The notes below the pieces were generated by a model. That model saw only the letters and a list, made by a program, of their open reading frames with translations, made no database searches and was not told where the DNA came from. A DNA stretch of 64,000 nt from Candidatus Methylaffinis lahnbergensis (GTDB taxonomy: Bacteria > Pseudomonadota > Alphaproteobacteria > Rhizobiales > Beijerinckiaceae), in contig PEFW01000005.1 in assembly GCA_002890675.1 (NCBI GenBank), positions 21,341 through 85,340 of the forward strand, read 5' to 3'. Shown here one piece after another: positions 19,314 through 28,883 of the stretch. Position numbers and translations under genes: made by a program. Each line of letters starts with the position of its first letter. Position 1 is the first letter of the stretch.

Positions 19314-19586
19314 TTAGGATCCTTGGTCTTGCCTCTTATACATAAAGTACAGCACAAATATCGCAACCAATGCAGTGGCTATCAATAGGAGCAGCAGAGT
19401 CGCTTGGTCGAGCCAAGCGATGGCGGGAACGGCAAGGGCCAGCACGGCGCCGACAACGCAGATACGCCAGGCAGCAACGTGGACGCCAGCCGTGAACGTC
19501 CCCAGCGCCAACACTGTCAGCAACACGAGTGCGCTGGCGTCCGAGTTCATCATTTGCTTTACGTCCGACACGAATACGAGATACAT
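19314..19586 (-). CDS. Small hypothetical membrane protein (possible second half of split gene)
   Basis: A 90-residue frame with two or three hydrophobic segments (ALVLLTVLALGTFTAGVHVAAW, CVVGAVLALAVPAIAWL, TLLLLLIATALVAIFVLYFMY) and a short charged tail. It is in the same frame as the gene at 19623-19871. The 36 bases between them translate as TEAIHWVAVLVA, which would complete a further membrane helix, so it may be the second part of one ~185-residue protein interrupted by a TGA at 19623-19625. If translated alone it starts at ATG 19586 without a good ribosome-binding site. No family recognised. Confidence 0.5.
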   Translation of the reverse strand: MYLVFVSDVKQMMNSDASALVLLTVLALGTFTAGVHVAAWRICVVGAVLALAVPAIAWLDQATLLLLLIATALVAIFVLYFMYKRQDQGS

Positions 19587-19622
19587 CGCAACGAGAACCG
19601 CAACCCAGTGAATGGCCTCGGT

Positions 19623-19871
19623 TCAGATAGGCTGCCAATGCCTCTCCTTGACTGCGACGTGTCGCCAGCGGGTGATCACACAGATTACGGCGAAGAAGGG
19701 CGCAACGACAATCCAATAGTTCGTCACCGCCCCTCGCGCAATGCTCGTACGGGCGACTCCAAAAAGGGCAAGAGCCAACATGGCGAAGTAGGGCCAGTCC
19801 CTGAAGAGGAAGGCGCGCAGGCTGAAGCGTGACGCCTTGGGGCCGTCATCGTCTGATTCATAATCGACCAT
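19623..19871 (-). CDS. Small hypothetical membrane protein (possible first half of split gene)
   Basis: An 82-residue protein with an acidic N-terminus (MVDYESDDDGPK), then two predicted membrane helices (WPYFAMLALALFGVA and YWIVVAPFFAVICVITRW). The ribosome-binding region GGAGATTGCACC precedes its ATG. It ends at TGA 19623-19625, but the frame continues open into the next small membrane ORF. It is convergent with the PKS across the IS481 copy. Function unknown. Confidence 0.55.
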   Translation of the reverse strand: MVDYESDDDGPKASRFSLRAFLFRDWPYFAMLALALFGVARTSIARGAVTNYWIVVAPFFAVICVITRWRHVAVKERHWQPI

Positions 19872-20575
19872 GGTGCAATCTCCGGGATGAGGACGGCGCT
19901 GTTCGTTTGGCCAGGCCGCTCGATTGGCGTAGTGATTCTAGCGGTTATGGAATTGGGCGGATAGCCCCAACGTCACCATTCACGAGTGGGCAGGCGCCGG
20001 CAGGCCTGCACACGGCAACATGTCCGGCACTCCCAAGCCAAGTTCCTCGCGGCGTCCAGTCGTCATCAAGGACGGGCTGGAGAGCGCGCCAAAATCAATT
20101 CCAATACAACTCGCTACGGTGCCAATTCCGGCGGCGCGTAAGCTCAGCCGAGAGCAAGGACGGGAAGTGGAATTGGCATTACCCAGAAGACGTCACACCG
20201 AGCAACGAGAAGCAATGTGTGTCTTTGGTCCGAGCTGTGATCCCCAGTCTGCCCCACTCATCGCAATGCAGAGAGGGTGATCCGGTCACGCCGGACAGCG
20301 TGAAAAATCTAGAGTCCGGGACTGCCATCGCCACCTTCGACAATGGCCAAGATGATAATGCCCACAGCGGAAATCATGCAGCAAATTTTTTTGAATGCCG
20401 CTCAGCGTCCAGAATTATTGCGCTGGGCCGAGAGGGCGAGCCGTTTCGCCAAAGCTTGAAGCGAGCTGGCGTGACCTACCGGATTTTGCGCCGGTTCCGG
20501 CGTCCTTCCACCACAGGTCTCGCGCCGGGTAATTCGCAACGAAACCGCGCCGCGCCCGGCCGCGCCGAATCGAGC
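19872..20575. other. Gene-poor stretch between small membrane ORFs and irr
   Basis: About 700 bases with no frame I can defend as coding. A long plus-strand frame crosses it but has no recognisable motif, an erratic residue composition, and continues antisense through irr. I looked for transposase motifs, tRNA-like cloverleaves and strong terminators and saw nothing convincing. It may be decayed insertion DNA. Confidence 0.4.
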
Positions 20576-21037
20576 TTAAACGTTGGTGCTCGTCTTGCGG
20601 CGCAGCCGGAAGACGACGTCCACCTTGACGATTTCATAGCCCTCCGGCGGCATGACATCGTCGGCAAATTTCATTCCAGCGAGAGGAATATCCGCGATCT
20701 CCCCGGTATCTTCAAAAAAGAAATGGCTATGATCGCTCGTATTCGTATCGAAAACCGTTTTTGTACCTTCGATTGCAAGCCCGCGCACGATGCCAACTTG
20801 GGCGAAGAGATTAAGCACATTATAAACTGTCGCCAGCGAAGCAGGCATTTTCAAAGCATTGGCCTCCGACGCCAAGGTATCGGCGGTCACATGCCTATTG
20901 CCTTTGCTGAAGAGAAGCCTCGCAAGACCTAGACGTTGACGGGTGGCCCGCAGGCCGTATCGCTCCAAAAGCGATCTATGCGGGTATTTGCTAGGCGGCG
21001 CGCCCGCCGTAAAGCTACCTTGCGAAAATTCTGCCAT
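20576..21037 (-). CDS. irr: Irr-type Fur-family transcriptional regulator
   Basis: A 153-residue Fur-family protein. The winged-helix half has GLRATRQRLGLARLLF, HVTADTL and the recognition helix PASLATVYNVLNLF. The dimer half has GIVRGLAIEGTKTVFDTNTSDHSHFFFE, where DHxHFF is the His-rich signature of Irr proteins, and then GEIADIP. It lacks the C-terminal Cys-x2-Cys pair of Zn-binding Fur proteins, as expected for Irr. In Rhizobiales, Irr responds to heme status and represses heme and iron-storage genes when iron is low. It is divergent from the hydroxylase gene, and both promoters would lie in 21038-21327. I could not identify an iron-control element there with confidence. Confidence 0.88.
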   Translation of the reverse strand: MAEFSQGSFTAGAPPSKYPHRSLLERYGLRATRQRLGLARLLFSKGNRHVTADTLASEANALKMPASLATVYNVLNLFAQVGIVRGLAIEGTKTVFDTNTSDHSHFFFEDTGEIADIPLAGMKFADDVMPPEGYEIVKVDVVFRLRRKTSTNV

Positions 21038-21327
21038 GCCAAAAGCGTCCCAAAATGCCGCCCATTGCGCCGCGCGCGGCGCGGCATTGGGTCAAACCTG
21101 TTCGCGGCCAGCAATCTCGCCGGTTGCCCAATTTGACAATAATACATCGCCGCGCGAGATTATTCAATGGCATGGAATGGCTCTTCCCATTTGTCCATTT
21201 GCCGCGATGGCTTGACGCCGGCGGCAGTCCGTTTCATGCGGGAGTAACGTTGACCTCGAATCATGCGGGAATACCAGACTCGGATGATTGGCGACTTGGG
21301 CCGCGCGATGAGCAGGATTGGTCAAGA

Positions 21328-21993
21328 ATGACGCCAGCGGCAAACGATTCACCGAGCGGAACCTCGCAAGAAGCGGCAAGTTTGCGCGCGTCGCCGCGGC
21401 TTTTTGAAAACTGCCTGCTCGACAAATTGTCGCGCGTCCATTGGTCCACCCCGCTGTTTGTTTATGTGCCTGTGGTTTTCGTCCTCGCCAGCTTGAGTCT
21501 GCAAGCTTACGCTGCCGGGCCCGTCCTTTGCGCCACGGCGCTTGGTTATTTTATTTGGACCTTGATCGAATATTTCGGCCACCGCTTTTTGTTCCATTAC
21601 GAGTTTCCAGGCCGATACGGCGCGAGAATTCATTTACTGATCCACGGCGTTCATCACGTGCATCCCAATGATCCGCTGCGCCTCGTCATGCCGGTGTTGC
21701 TCAGCGGACCGATCATGATAATTGCCTATACCGTCGTGCGGCTTCTGTTCGGCCTGCCCCTCGGCTATCCTGTGCTGATGGGTTTTATCATCGGTTATCT
21801 CGCCTATGACATGGTGCATTACTATGTGCATCATGGCGAGCCCAAGACCCGTTTGGGCCTGACTTTGCGGCGGCTCCACATGCTGCATCATTTCCGCGAT
21901 TCGACGCGCGGCTTCGGGGTCAGCGTGCCTTGGTGGGACTATGTTTTTAGGACCGCGCATGTCCGCGCGGAGCGCGGCGGGACCGGCACTTGA
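21328..21993 (+). CDS. Fatty acid hydroxylase/sterol desaturase-family membrane di-iron protein
   Basis: About 221 residues from ATG 21328, which gives the usual family length; in-frame ATGs at 21172 and 21055 would add a poorly conserved leader. Hydrophobic segments alternate with the histidine clusters that bind the di-iron centre: HRFLFH, HGVHHVHP, HYYVHH and LHMLHH. The layout is closest to fatty acid 2-hydroxylases (FA2H/Scs7 type), which hydroxylate acyl chains of sphingolipids in the membrane using O2. Other members of the family act on carotenoids or sterols, so the substrate is inference. It lies divergent to irr, which fits an iron-dependent enzyme. A TTGACA at 21133-21138 may belong to its promoter. 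Confidence 0.82.
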   Translation: MTPAANDSPSGTSQEAASLRASPRLFENCLLDKLSRVHWSTPLFVYVPVVFVLASLSLQAYAAGPVLCATALGYFIWTLIEYFGHRFLFHYEFPGRYGARIHLLIHGVHHVHPNDPLRLVMPVLLSGPIMIIAYTVVRLLFGLPLGYPVLMGFIIGYLAYDMVHYYVHHGEPKTRLGLTLRRLHMLHHFRDSTRGFGVSVPWWDYVFRTAHVRAERGGTGT

Positions 21994-22006
21994 AGCTTTA
22001 TGGTCC

Positions 22007-22125
22007 AGGACCAAGACGAAGAGTCCACAAACGAATGGCATCGCTGAGCGCTTCCACAAGAAAGTGCTGGACGAGTTCTATCGCATCGGCTTCCGAAAGA
22101 GGCTCTATGCCTCGATCGGGGATCG
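22007..22125 (+). pseudogene. Fragment of an integrase-core (DDE) transposase
   Basis: About 40 codons reading RTKTKSPQTNGIAERFHKKV and onward to FRKRLYAS. This is the C-terminal part of the rve integrase core, where the Glu of NGIxERFH is the third catalytic residue. The frame is lost right after it. It begins 14 bases after the hydroxylase stop codon and marks the left boundary of the accessory island. It is a different lineage from the IS481 copy at 18.35 kb. Confidence 0.65.
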
Positions 22126-22129
22126 GCCT

Positions 22130-22480
22130 CCGCCGCGCCTGCGTGCAGGATTGCCCCCCTTGGCCTCCTCACCCGCGCCTGGCTGCGCATTCTCACCGGC
22201 GCGCGCACCGGCCATGACAGCGCGCAAAGCGACCTCAATGAGGCCTTTGAAATCGCCGGGCACGGGCCGATGCCGTTGTTCCTGGCGGACATTCATCTGC
22301 ATCGGGCGCGGTTGTTTGGCTTGAGCAATGATCGACCGGAAAACTACCCGTGGACGTCCCCGCAACATGACCTCGCCAAGGCGTGGCGGTTGATCGAAAA
22401 GCATGGCGGCGCAAGGAAGAACTCGAAGATGCGGAAGCCGCCGCCCGCGCGGTCCCGGATACCTCCTGAATTGGCAACAC
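22130..22480 (+). pseudogene. Remnant of the C-terminus of a TPR-type regulatory/defence ATPase
   Basis: Plus-strand translation gives, with one frame change near 22410, LLTRAWLRILTGARTG, AQSDLNEAFEIAGHGP, MPLFLADIHLHRARLFGLSN and SPQHDLAKAWRLIEKHG, then an Glu/Ala-rich helix. This is the conserved tail of large bacterial NACHT/NB-ARC-like proteins with tetratricopeptide repeats. There is no N-terminal ATPase part nearby, so only the 3' end survived, next to a transposase fragment. Confidence 0.5.
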
Positions 22481-22482
22481 CG

Positions 22483-22890
22483 TCAGGATGGCCGCGGCGA
22501 CGCGAGCATATCGAGCACCGGACAGGCGGGCGCGGACTCGCCAAGACAGCGCTCCAGAGCGCCGGCGAGAATCGTTTCAAGTTTGCGAAGATCGGCGATC
22601 TTGGCGCGGACCTCGCTCAGATGGACCGTCGTCAGGGTTTGAACCTCGGCACAAGATGCCCGGCCCGGTTCGGCGAGAGCCAGCAGTTCCCTGATCTCAC
22701 GAATAGAAAAGCCGATCTCGCGCGCGCGGCGGATGAAGGACAGCCGTTCGACATGCTCCGGCCCAAAATTCCGGTAATTGCTTGCGGTCCGGGAAGGTTT
22801 CGGCATCAGGCCGATGCGCTCATAATAGCGCACCGTCTCCAGATGGACCCTAGAGGCCTTCGCGAGCGTTCCGATGGTCAGCGGTCGCAT
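22483..22890 (-). CDS. merR: Mercury-responsive MerR regulator
   Basis: A 135-residue MerR-family protein with the N-terminal winged helix (IGTLAKASRVHLETVRYYERIGL), a dimerising coiled coil, and Cys80, Cys115 and Cys123. Three cysteines at this spacing bind Hg(II) across the dimer in canonical MerR (Cys82, 117 and 126 in Tn501 numbering). It represses and, with mercury, activates the divergent mer operon by untwisting the long-spacer promoter at 22909-22939. Gene order and the conserved cysteines make the mercury specificity firm relative to other MerR paralogues. Confidence 0.93.
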   Translation of the reverse strand: MRPLTIGTLAKASRVHLETVRYYERIGLMPKPSRTASNYRNFGPEHVERLSFIRRAREIGFSIREIRELLALAEPGRASCAEVQTLTTVHLSEVRAKIADLRKLETILAGALERCLGESAPACPVLDMLASPRPS

Positions 22891-22908
22891 GTTTGTGATC
22901 CTTGCCCC

Positions 22909-22939
22909 TTGACCCCGTAGTAACTACAGACCTTATATC
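22909..22939 (+). promoter_or_regulatory. mer operon promoter/operator with 19-bp spacer
   Basis: TTGACC (22909-22914) and TATATC (22934-22939) are separated by 19 bases instead of 17, the hallmark of MerR-controlled promoters. The spacer holds the perfect dyad GTAGT-A-ACTAC (22917-22927), the expected MerR dimer site. It lies between divergent merR and merT. Confidence 0.8.
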
Positions 22940-22966
22940 ACTATCCGAGAAAGCGAGAAAGCGATC

Positions 22967-23341
22967 ATGAACGTTCAACACGATGACCCGGCGATAGGGG
23001 CGATGCGGCTTACCGCGATCGGCGGCATTTTGGGGGCAATCGCGGCTTCATCGTGCTGCATCGCGCCCCTGGTGCTGTTCAGCCTCGGCATCAGCGGCGC
23101 GTGGATTGGCAACCTCACGGCGCTTGCCCCCTATCAGCCTTATTTCATCGCGGCGACCCTTGCCTGCCTCGGCTACGGCTATTGGCTGGTTTACCGCCGC
23201 AATAAAATCGCCTGCGCGGACGGCGCCTGTGCCCGGCCGCTGCCAAACCATATAGTCAAGTTAGGCCTCGTCCTGGCAACCATCCTCGTCGCCGGCGCGA
23301 TTGCATTCGACCTATTTGCCCCGCTCCTGCTAAACTCCTGA
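22967..23341 (+). CDS. merT: Mercuric ion transporter MerT
   Basis: A 124-residue inner-membrane protein with three hydrophobic helices. The first holds the vicinal Cys30-Cys31 pair (ASSCCIAPL) that receives Hg(II) from periplasmic MerP. The cytoplasmic loop holds Cys83 and Cys88 (KIACADGACARP), which pass the ion on towards MerA. Size and cysteine layout are standard. It is the first gene of the operon after the MerR-type promoter and is followed 11 bases later by merP. Confidence 0.93.
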   Translation: MNVQHDDPAIGAMRLTAIGGILGAIAASSCCIAPLVLFSLGISGAWIGNLTALAPYQPYFIAATLACLGYGYWLVYRRNKIACADGACARPLPNHIVKLGLVLATILVAGAIAFDLFAPLLLNS

Positions 23342-23352
23342 GAGGAATCCCA

Positions 23353-23637
23353 ATGATCAAATTGCTTGCCACGGTCGCCTTTGGGCTTGGCGTCGCCGCT
23401 TCGTCTTCCGCATACGCTGCCGAGCAGACGGTCACGCTCGCGGTTCAGCATATGACCTGCGCCGCGTGCCCCCCCACCGTCAAGGCGAGCCTTCAGGCCG
23501 TGCCCGGCGTAACCAGCGTCGTGGTGTCGGCCGCGGACAAGACTGCCGTGGTGACCTACGACGATAGCAAGGCGCAAGTGGATGCGCTCGTGAAGGCGAC
23601 GACGAACGCAGGCTATCCTTCCGCGCCCAAGAGCTGA
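23353..23637 (+). CDS. merP: Periplasmic mercury-binding protein MerP
   Basis: A 94-residue protein with a Sec signal peptide (hydrophobic core, cleavage probably after AYA near residue 22) and one HMA fold. The metal loop is MTCAACP with Cys36 and Cys39, followed by PGVTSVVVS and the C-terminal GYPS turn. It binds Hg(II) in the periplasm and hands it to MerT. A good ribosome-binding site (GAGGAA) precedes the ATG. A divergent paralogue lies about 0.7 kb downstream. Confidence 0.93.
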   Translation: MIKLLATVAFGLGVAASSSAYAAEQTVTLAVQHMTCAACPPTVKASLQAVPGVTSVVVSAADKTAVVTYDDSKAQVDALVKATTNAGYPSAPKS

Positions 23638-23662
23638 AGCGCCATCAAGAGGAAGTCGTACG

Positions 23663-24334
23663 ATGAGACCGTCGACGAGATGTATTTTGTCCATCTCGCT
23701 GTTGATCTCAGGGTCAATCGCCCTGCCTGATGCCGCTCGTTCTGCCGCTATTTCTATTTCCTACCATGAGGTCGGCATCTGCAAAGGGTACGACACAGCA
23801 GCCGGCCCGGTGAAAGCACGGTCTGACGAAGCCTTTGCTATCTTCAAAATCGAATCCGTGGACAACACAAAACCGAGCGGAAGTTTCGATTTCGACCCAA
23901 CGCATCTTTATGTGGACCAATCCACTCCTGTACAAAAGGCCAAGACGGCCGTGTGGGACAAGAATCGTCGCTTTGTGTATCCGGACCAGAGATTCGCGCA
24001 GAATATGGGCGTTTCGAGTGCCGCGGAAACCACTATCCCGGAGAGCACAAAACTTGAGATCAATGGCTTTGCTGTCGTTCCGCTCGGCATAAACAACCCA
24101 AGTGCCGGGCCGGATGCCAATCAATACTCTTTCGACCTCGTGTATGATACTTGGTCTACTGATGAACACGAAGCGAATGGGCCAGGCGGATCCTTTTTCT
24201 GGATTTTTGCGCTGGGAGAGTCGTTGTTCGGCGGCACGAAGTTGGGGTCTAAAACTATTGACTTAATCAAAACAAACCCATCTGGGACGACGTGGTCACT
24301 GACTGAGAATTGCAAAGCGCTATCGTTCAAATAG
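23663..24334 (+). CDS. Secreted hypothetical protein inside the mer operon
   Basis: A 223-residue protein with a Sec signal peptide (CILSISLLISGSIALP, cleavage near the AARSA region) and a mature part rich in Thr, Ser, Asp and aromatic residues, probably beta-structured. Two cysteines (GICKGY and ENCKALS) could form a disulfide; there is no CxxC or other obvious mercury motif. It has a clear ribosome-binding site (AGGAAG) and lies 25 bases after merP and 32 before the second merP-like gene, so it should be co-transcribed. GC content looks lower than in the mer genes, so it may be a separate insertion. I do not recognise the family. Confidence 0.72.
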   Translation: MRPSTRCILSISLLISGSIALPDAARSAAISISYHEVGICKGYDTAAGPVKARSDEAFAIFKIESVDNTKPSGSFDFDPTHLYVDQSTPVQKAKTAVWDKNRRFVYPDQRFAQNMGVSSAAETTIPESTKLEINGFAVVPLGINNPSAGPDANQYSFDLVYDTWSTDEHEANGPGGSFFWIFALGESLFGGTKLGSKTIDLIKTNPSGTTWSLTENCKALSFK

Positions 24335-24366
24335 AGGTCGGCGGAGGAACGAGAACTAGGGTCACC

Positions 24367-24666
24367 ATGACCAAAATGCTCGTCGCTATGACCCTCGCGC
24401 TCGGCGGGCTCGCCGCGCCCGCCTTCGCGGGCGAAACGACAGTGACGCTCGCGGTGCGGAATTGGTATTGCGGGGCCTGTCCGCACGTCATTAAGGAAAG
24501 CCTCGCGGCTGTTCCGGGCGTCACCAATGTCGCAGTCTCGGACAAGACCAAGACGGCCGTCGTCACCTTCGACGACACGAAGGCCGACGTGAAGGCGCTC
24601 ATCAAGGCAACGACCGAAGCGGGCTATCCCTCGTTCCCATACTCGGAAGGGATGCTGTGGCCATGA
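24367..24666 (+). CDS. Second MerP-like periplasmic HMA protein
   Basis: A 99-residue protein from ATG 24367 (AGGG five bases upstream). Signal peptide MTKMLVAMTLALGGLAAPAF with probable cleavage after AFA, then one HMA fold. The usual MTCxxC loop is replaced by NWYCGACPH with Cys35 and Cys38; both cysteines are kept but Met-Thr is lost and aromatic residues precede the site. The rest resembles MerP (PGVTNVAVSDKTKTAVVTF, AGYPS). Its stop overlaps the ATG of merF (ATGA), so it is paired in translation with that transporter rather than with merT. It may supply MerF or bind another form of mercury; this is inference. Confidence 0.85.
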   Translation: MTKMLVAMTLALGGLAAPAFAGETTVTLAVRNWYCGACPHVIKESLAAVPGVTNVAVSDKTKTAVVTFDDTKADVKALIKATTEAGYPSFPYSEGMLWP

Positions 24667-24914
24667 AAGACCGCGCGCTCATTGCTGCCGGCGCTGTCGG
24701 GGTCGTGTTGGCCGCGATTTGCTGTGCAGCGCCCTTGCTTGCAGTCACACTGGCGACTGCCGGTCTGACGGCCTGCCTCGCCAATGGCGCTTATGTCTTG
24801 ATCCCGGCGCTGCTGGTGTGCCTGGGGCTCATTGCCTACCGGCTCAATCGTCGGCGCACTACGACAGATTGCGGCACGTCCACACCGAACGATCAGGAAA
24901 TCAAGTCATCATGA
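24663..24914 (+). CDS. merF: Mercury transporter MerF
   Basis: An 83-residue inner-membrane protein with two helices. Cys20-Cys21 (LAAICCAAPLL) in the first helix matches the vicinal pair of MerF and MerT. The C-terminal cytoplasmic tail has a Cys (TTDCGTS) that may take the place of the second pair. ATG 24663 overlaps the preceding stop, and its own TGA overlaps the ATG of the next gene (ATGA at 24911-24914), so three genes are translationally coupled. MerF carries Hg(II) into the cytoplasm in some operons in place of or beside MerT; here both are present. Confidence 0.88.
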   Translation: MKDRALIAAGAVGVVLAAICCAAPLLAVTLATAGLTACLANGAYVLIPALLVCLGLIAYRLNRRRTTTDCGTSTPNDQEIKSS

Positions 24915-25126
24915 GGACGATCACTCTTTCGGTCTCCGGCATGACTTGCGCCTCCTGCTCCGACACGGTCAAGACAGCGCTGCAAAAAGTCGAGGGCGTG
25001 GAAACGACCGAGGTGAACTACGACAAGAAGGAAGCGGTGGTCACCTACGATGACGCGAAGACCGGCATCGAAGCGCTCACCAAAGCGACCGACGGGGCCG
25101 GTTACCCCTCCGAAGTGAAAAAATGA
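24911..25126 (+). CDS. Cytosolic heavy-metal-associated (HMA) domain protein
   Basis: A 71-residue single HMA domain without signal peptide: MTCASCSD gives Cys13 and Cys16, then VEGVETTEVNYDKKEAVVTY and the terminal AGYPS turn. It looks like a MerP lacking its export signal, or a CopZ-type chaperone. It overlaps merF by four bases and precedes merA by three, so it probably passes Hg(II) from MerF to MerA in the cytoplasm, the job of the N-terminal HMA domain of many MerA proteins. MerA here has its own HMA domain as well, so the two may act in series. Confidence 0.87.
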   Translation: MRTITLSVSGMTCASCSDTVKTALQKVEGVETTEVNYDKKEAVVTYDDAKTGIEALTKATDGAGYPSEVKK

Positions 25127-27428
<2,302 letters not shown>

Positions 27429-27519
27429 GGCTGGCTGGGATTCGTGGGATCTTTCAGGCTGGACCGAAAGCGCGTGCGCAGGGAATTGTTGCGGACGGCC
27501 CGTTGGTGGGTGATCAGAC

Positions 27520-28866
27520 ATGGCACAGCAGTTTGATTTAATCGTTATCGGAACGGGAACGGCGGCACGGGTGGCTGCCACGCGCTGCCGTGCGGCCGGC
27601 TGGACCATAGCCGTGATCGACAGCAAGCCCTTTGGCGGCACTTGTGCCCTGCGCGGTTGCGACCCGAAAAAGATGCTGGTCGCTGGGGCCTCCGTGATCG
27701 ACCATGCGCGGCGCATGCACGGCAAGGGGGTTGTCGGTGCGCCAAACATCGACTGGCCGGAGCTGATCGCCTTCAAGCGCAGCTTTACCGATCCCGTCCC
27801 CTCGAAGCATGAAGATGGTTATAGGGCGAAAGGCATTGCGACCTTCCACGGTCAGGCCCGGTTTACGGGGCGGAATAGCGTGGAGGTTGACGGCGAGACG
27901 CTCGAAGCCCGGCATATTCTGATCGCCACAGGGGCAACGCCGGCGACGCTCGGCATTTCCGGCGAAGAGCATTTGATCACAAACGAGGAGTTCCTTGCCC
28001 TCGAAACTCTGCCGGAACGGATTGTGATGGTGGGCGGCGGCTATATCGCTGCCGAGTTTTCCCACATTGCCGCGCGCGCTGGAGCGCAGGTGACCGTGCT
28101 GCAACGGGGCGAGCGCATGCTCACCCACTTCGATCCCGATCTGGTTGGCTGGCTGATGGAGAAGTTTCAGGTGGTGGGGATTGACGTGCGCACCGAAACG
28201 GTCGTTGAAGGCATCGAGAAAACCGGGGCTGAATACCGCGTCGAAGCCTCGTCAAATGGACAGAGCATGGCCTTTGAGGCGGATTTGGTCGTGCATGCCG
28301 CCGGCCGTGTGCCAAGCCTCGACAGCCTCGATCTGGATCGGGCCGGGGTGGCTGTGAAGGACGGGTGTTTGCAGCTCAACGACTACCTGCAAAGCGTCTC
28401 GAACTCGGCCGTTTATGCGGCGGGCGATGCCGCCAGCTCGGGACCGCCGCTCACGCCGATATCAAGTCATGACGCCAAGGTGGTGGCCGGGAACTTGCTG
28501 GAAGGTAATCGGCACAAGCCCGATTATCGCGGCGTTCCGAGCGTCGCCTTCACCATTCCACCGATTGCGGCTGTCGGGCTCAGCGAGGTGGATGCGCGGC
28601 AGCAGGGTTTCAAGTTTCGCGCGCAGGTGCAAAAGGCCCCGAACTGGTTCACGGCCCGGCAAGCGGCCGAGCCCGTCTATGGCTTCAAGGTTCTAGTCGA
28701 GGAAGAGACGGGTCGCGTGCTTGGCGCTCATCTTGTCGGCCCGCATGTCGACGAGATCATCAATCTATTCGCTCTCGCAATCCGCCAAGGCCTGACAGCT
28801 ACGGCTCTTAAGCAATCCATATTTGCGTACCCGACCGGAGCATCGGATATCGGCGACATGCTTTAG
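27520..28866 (+). CDS. FAD/NAD(P)-dependent disulfide oxidoreductase (MerA/glutathione-reductase-like)
   Basis: A 448-residue class I pyridine nucleotide-disulfide oxidoreductase. FAD motif IGTGTAARVAA near residue 10; redox motif GGTCALRGCDPKK with Cys42 and Cys47, in place of the canonical CVNVGC; NADPH motif VGGGYIAAEFSHIAARAGA; second FAD motif VYAAGDA. The C-terminus ends FAYPTGASDIGDML, so it lacks both the CC pair of MerA and the His-Glu pair of glutathione reductase and lipoamide dehydrogenase. It is therefore an unusual member, not a second MerA. Place in the island suggests mercury or thiol detoxification, for example keeping a low-molecular-weight thiol reduced. Substrate unknown. 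Confidence 0.85.
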   Translation: MAQQFDLIVIGTGTAARVAATRCRAAGWTIAVIDSKPFGGTCALRGCDPKKMLVAGASVIDHARRMHGKGVVGAPNIDWPELIAFKRSFTDPVPSKHEDGYRAKGIATFHGQARFTGRNSVEVDGETLEARHILIATGATPATLGISGEEHLITNEEFLALETLPERIVMVGGGYIAAEFSHIAARAGAQVTVLQRGERMLTHFDPDLVGWLMEKFQVVGIDVRTETVVEGIEKTGAEYRVEASSNGQSMAFEADLVVHAAGRVPSLDSLDLDRAGVAVKDGCLQLNDYLQSVSNSAVYAAGDAASSGPPLTPISSHDAKVVAGNLLEGNRHKPDYRGVPSVAFTIPPIAAVGLSEVDARQQGFKFRAQVQKAPNWFTARQAAEPVYGFKVLVEEETGRVLGAHLVGPHVDEIINLFALAIRQGLTATALKQSIFAYPTGASDIGDML

Positions 28867-28883
28867 CGGGCAAGGAATCGATT

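Noticed and set aside
19623..19625. Selenocysteine at the TGA between the two small membrane ORFs
   Set aside because: No SECIS-like hairpin is evident and no selenoprotein family fits.
19829..20932. A 367-residue plus-strand frame across the gene-poor region and irr
   Set aside because: No recognisable domain, and its second half is antisense to irr, which has firm Fur-family motifs.
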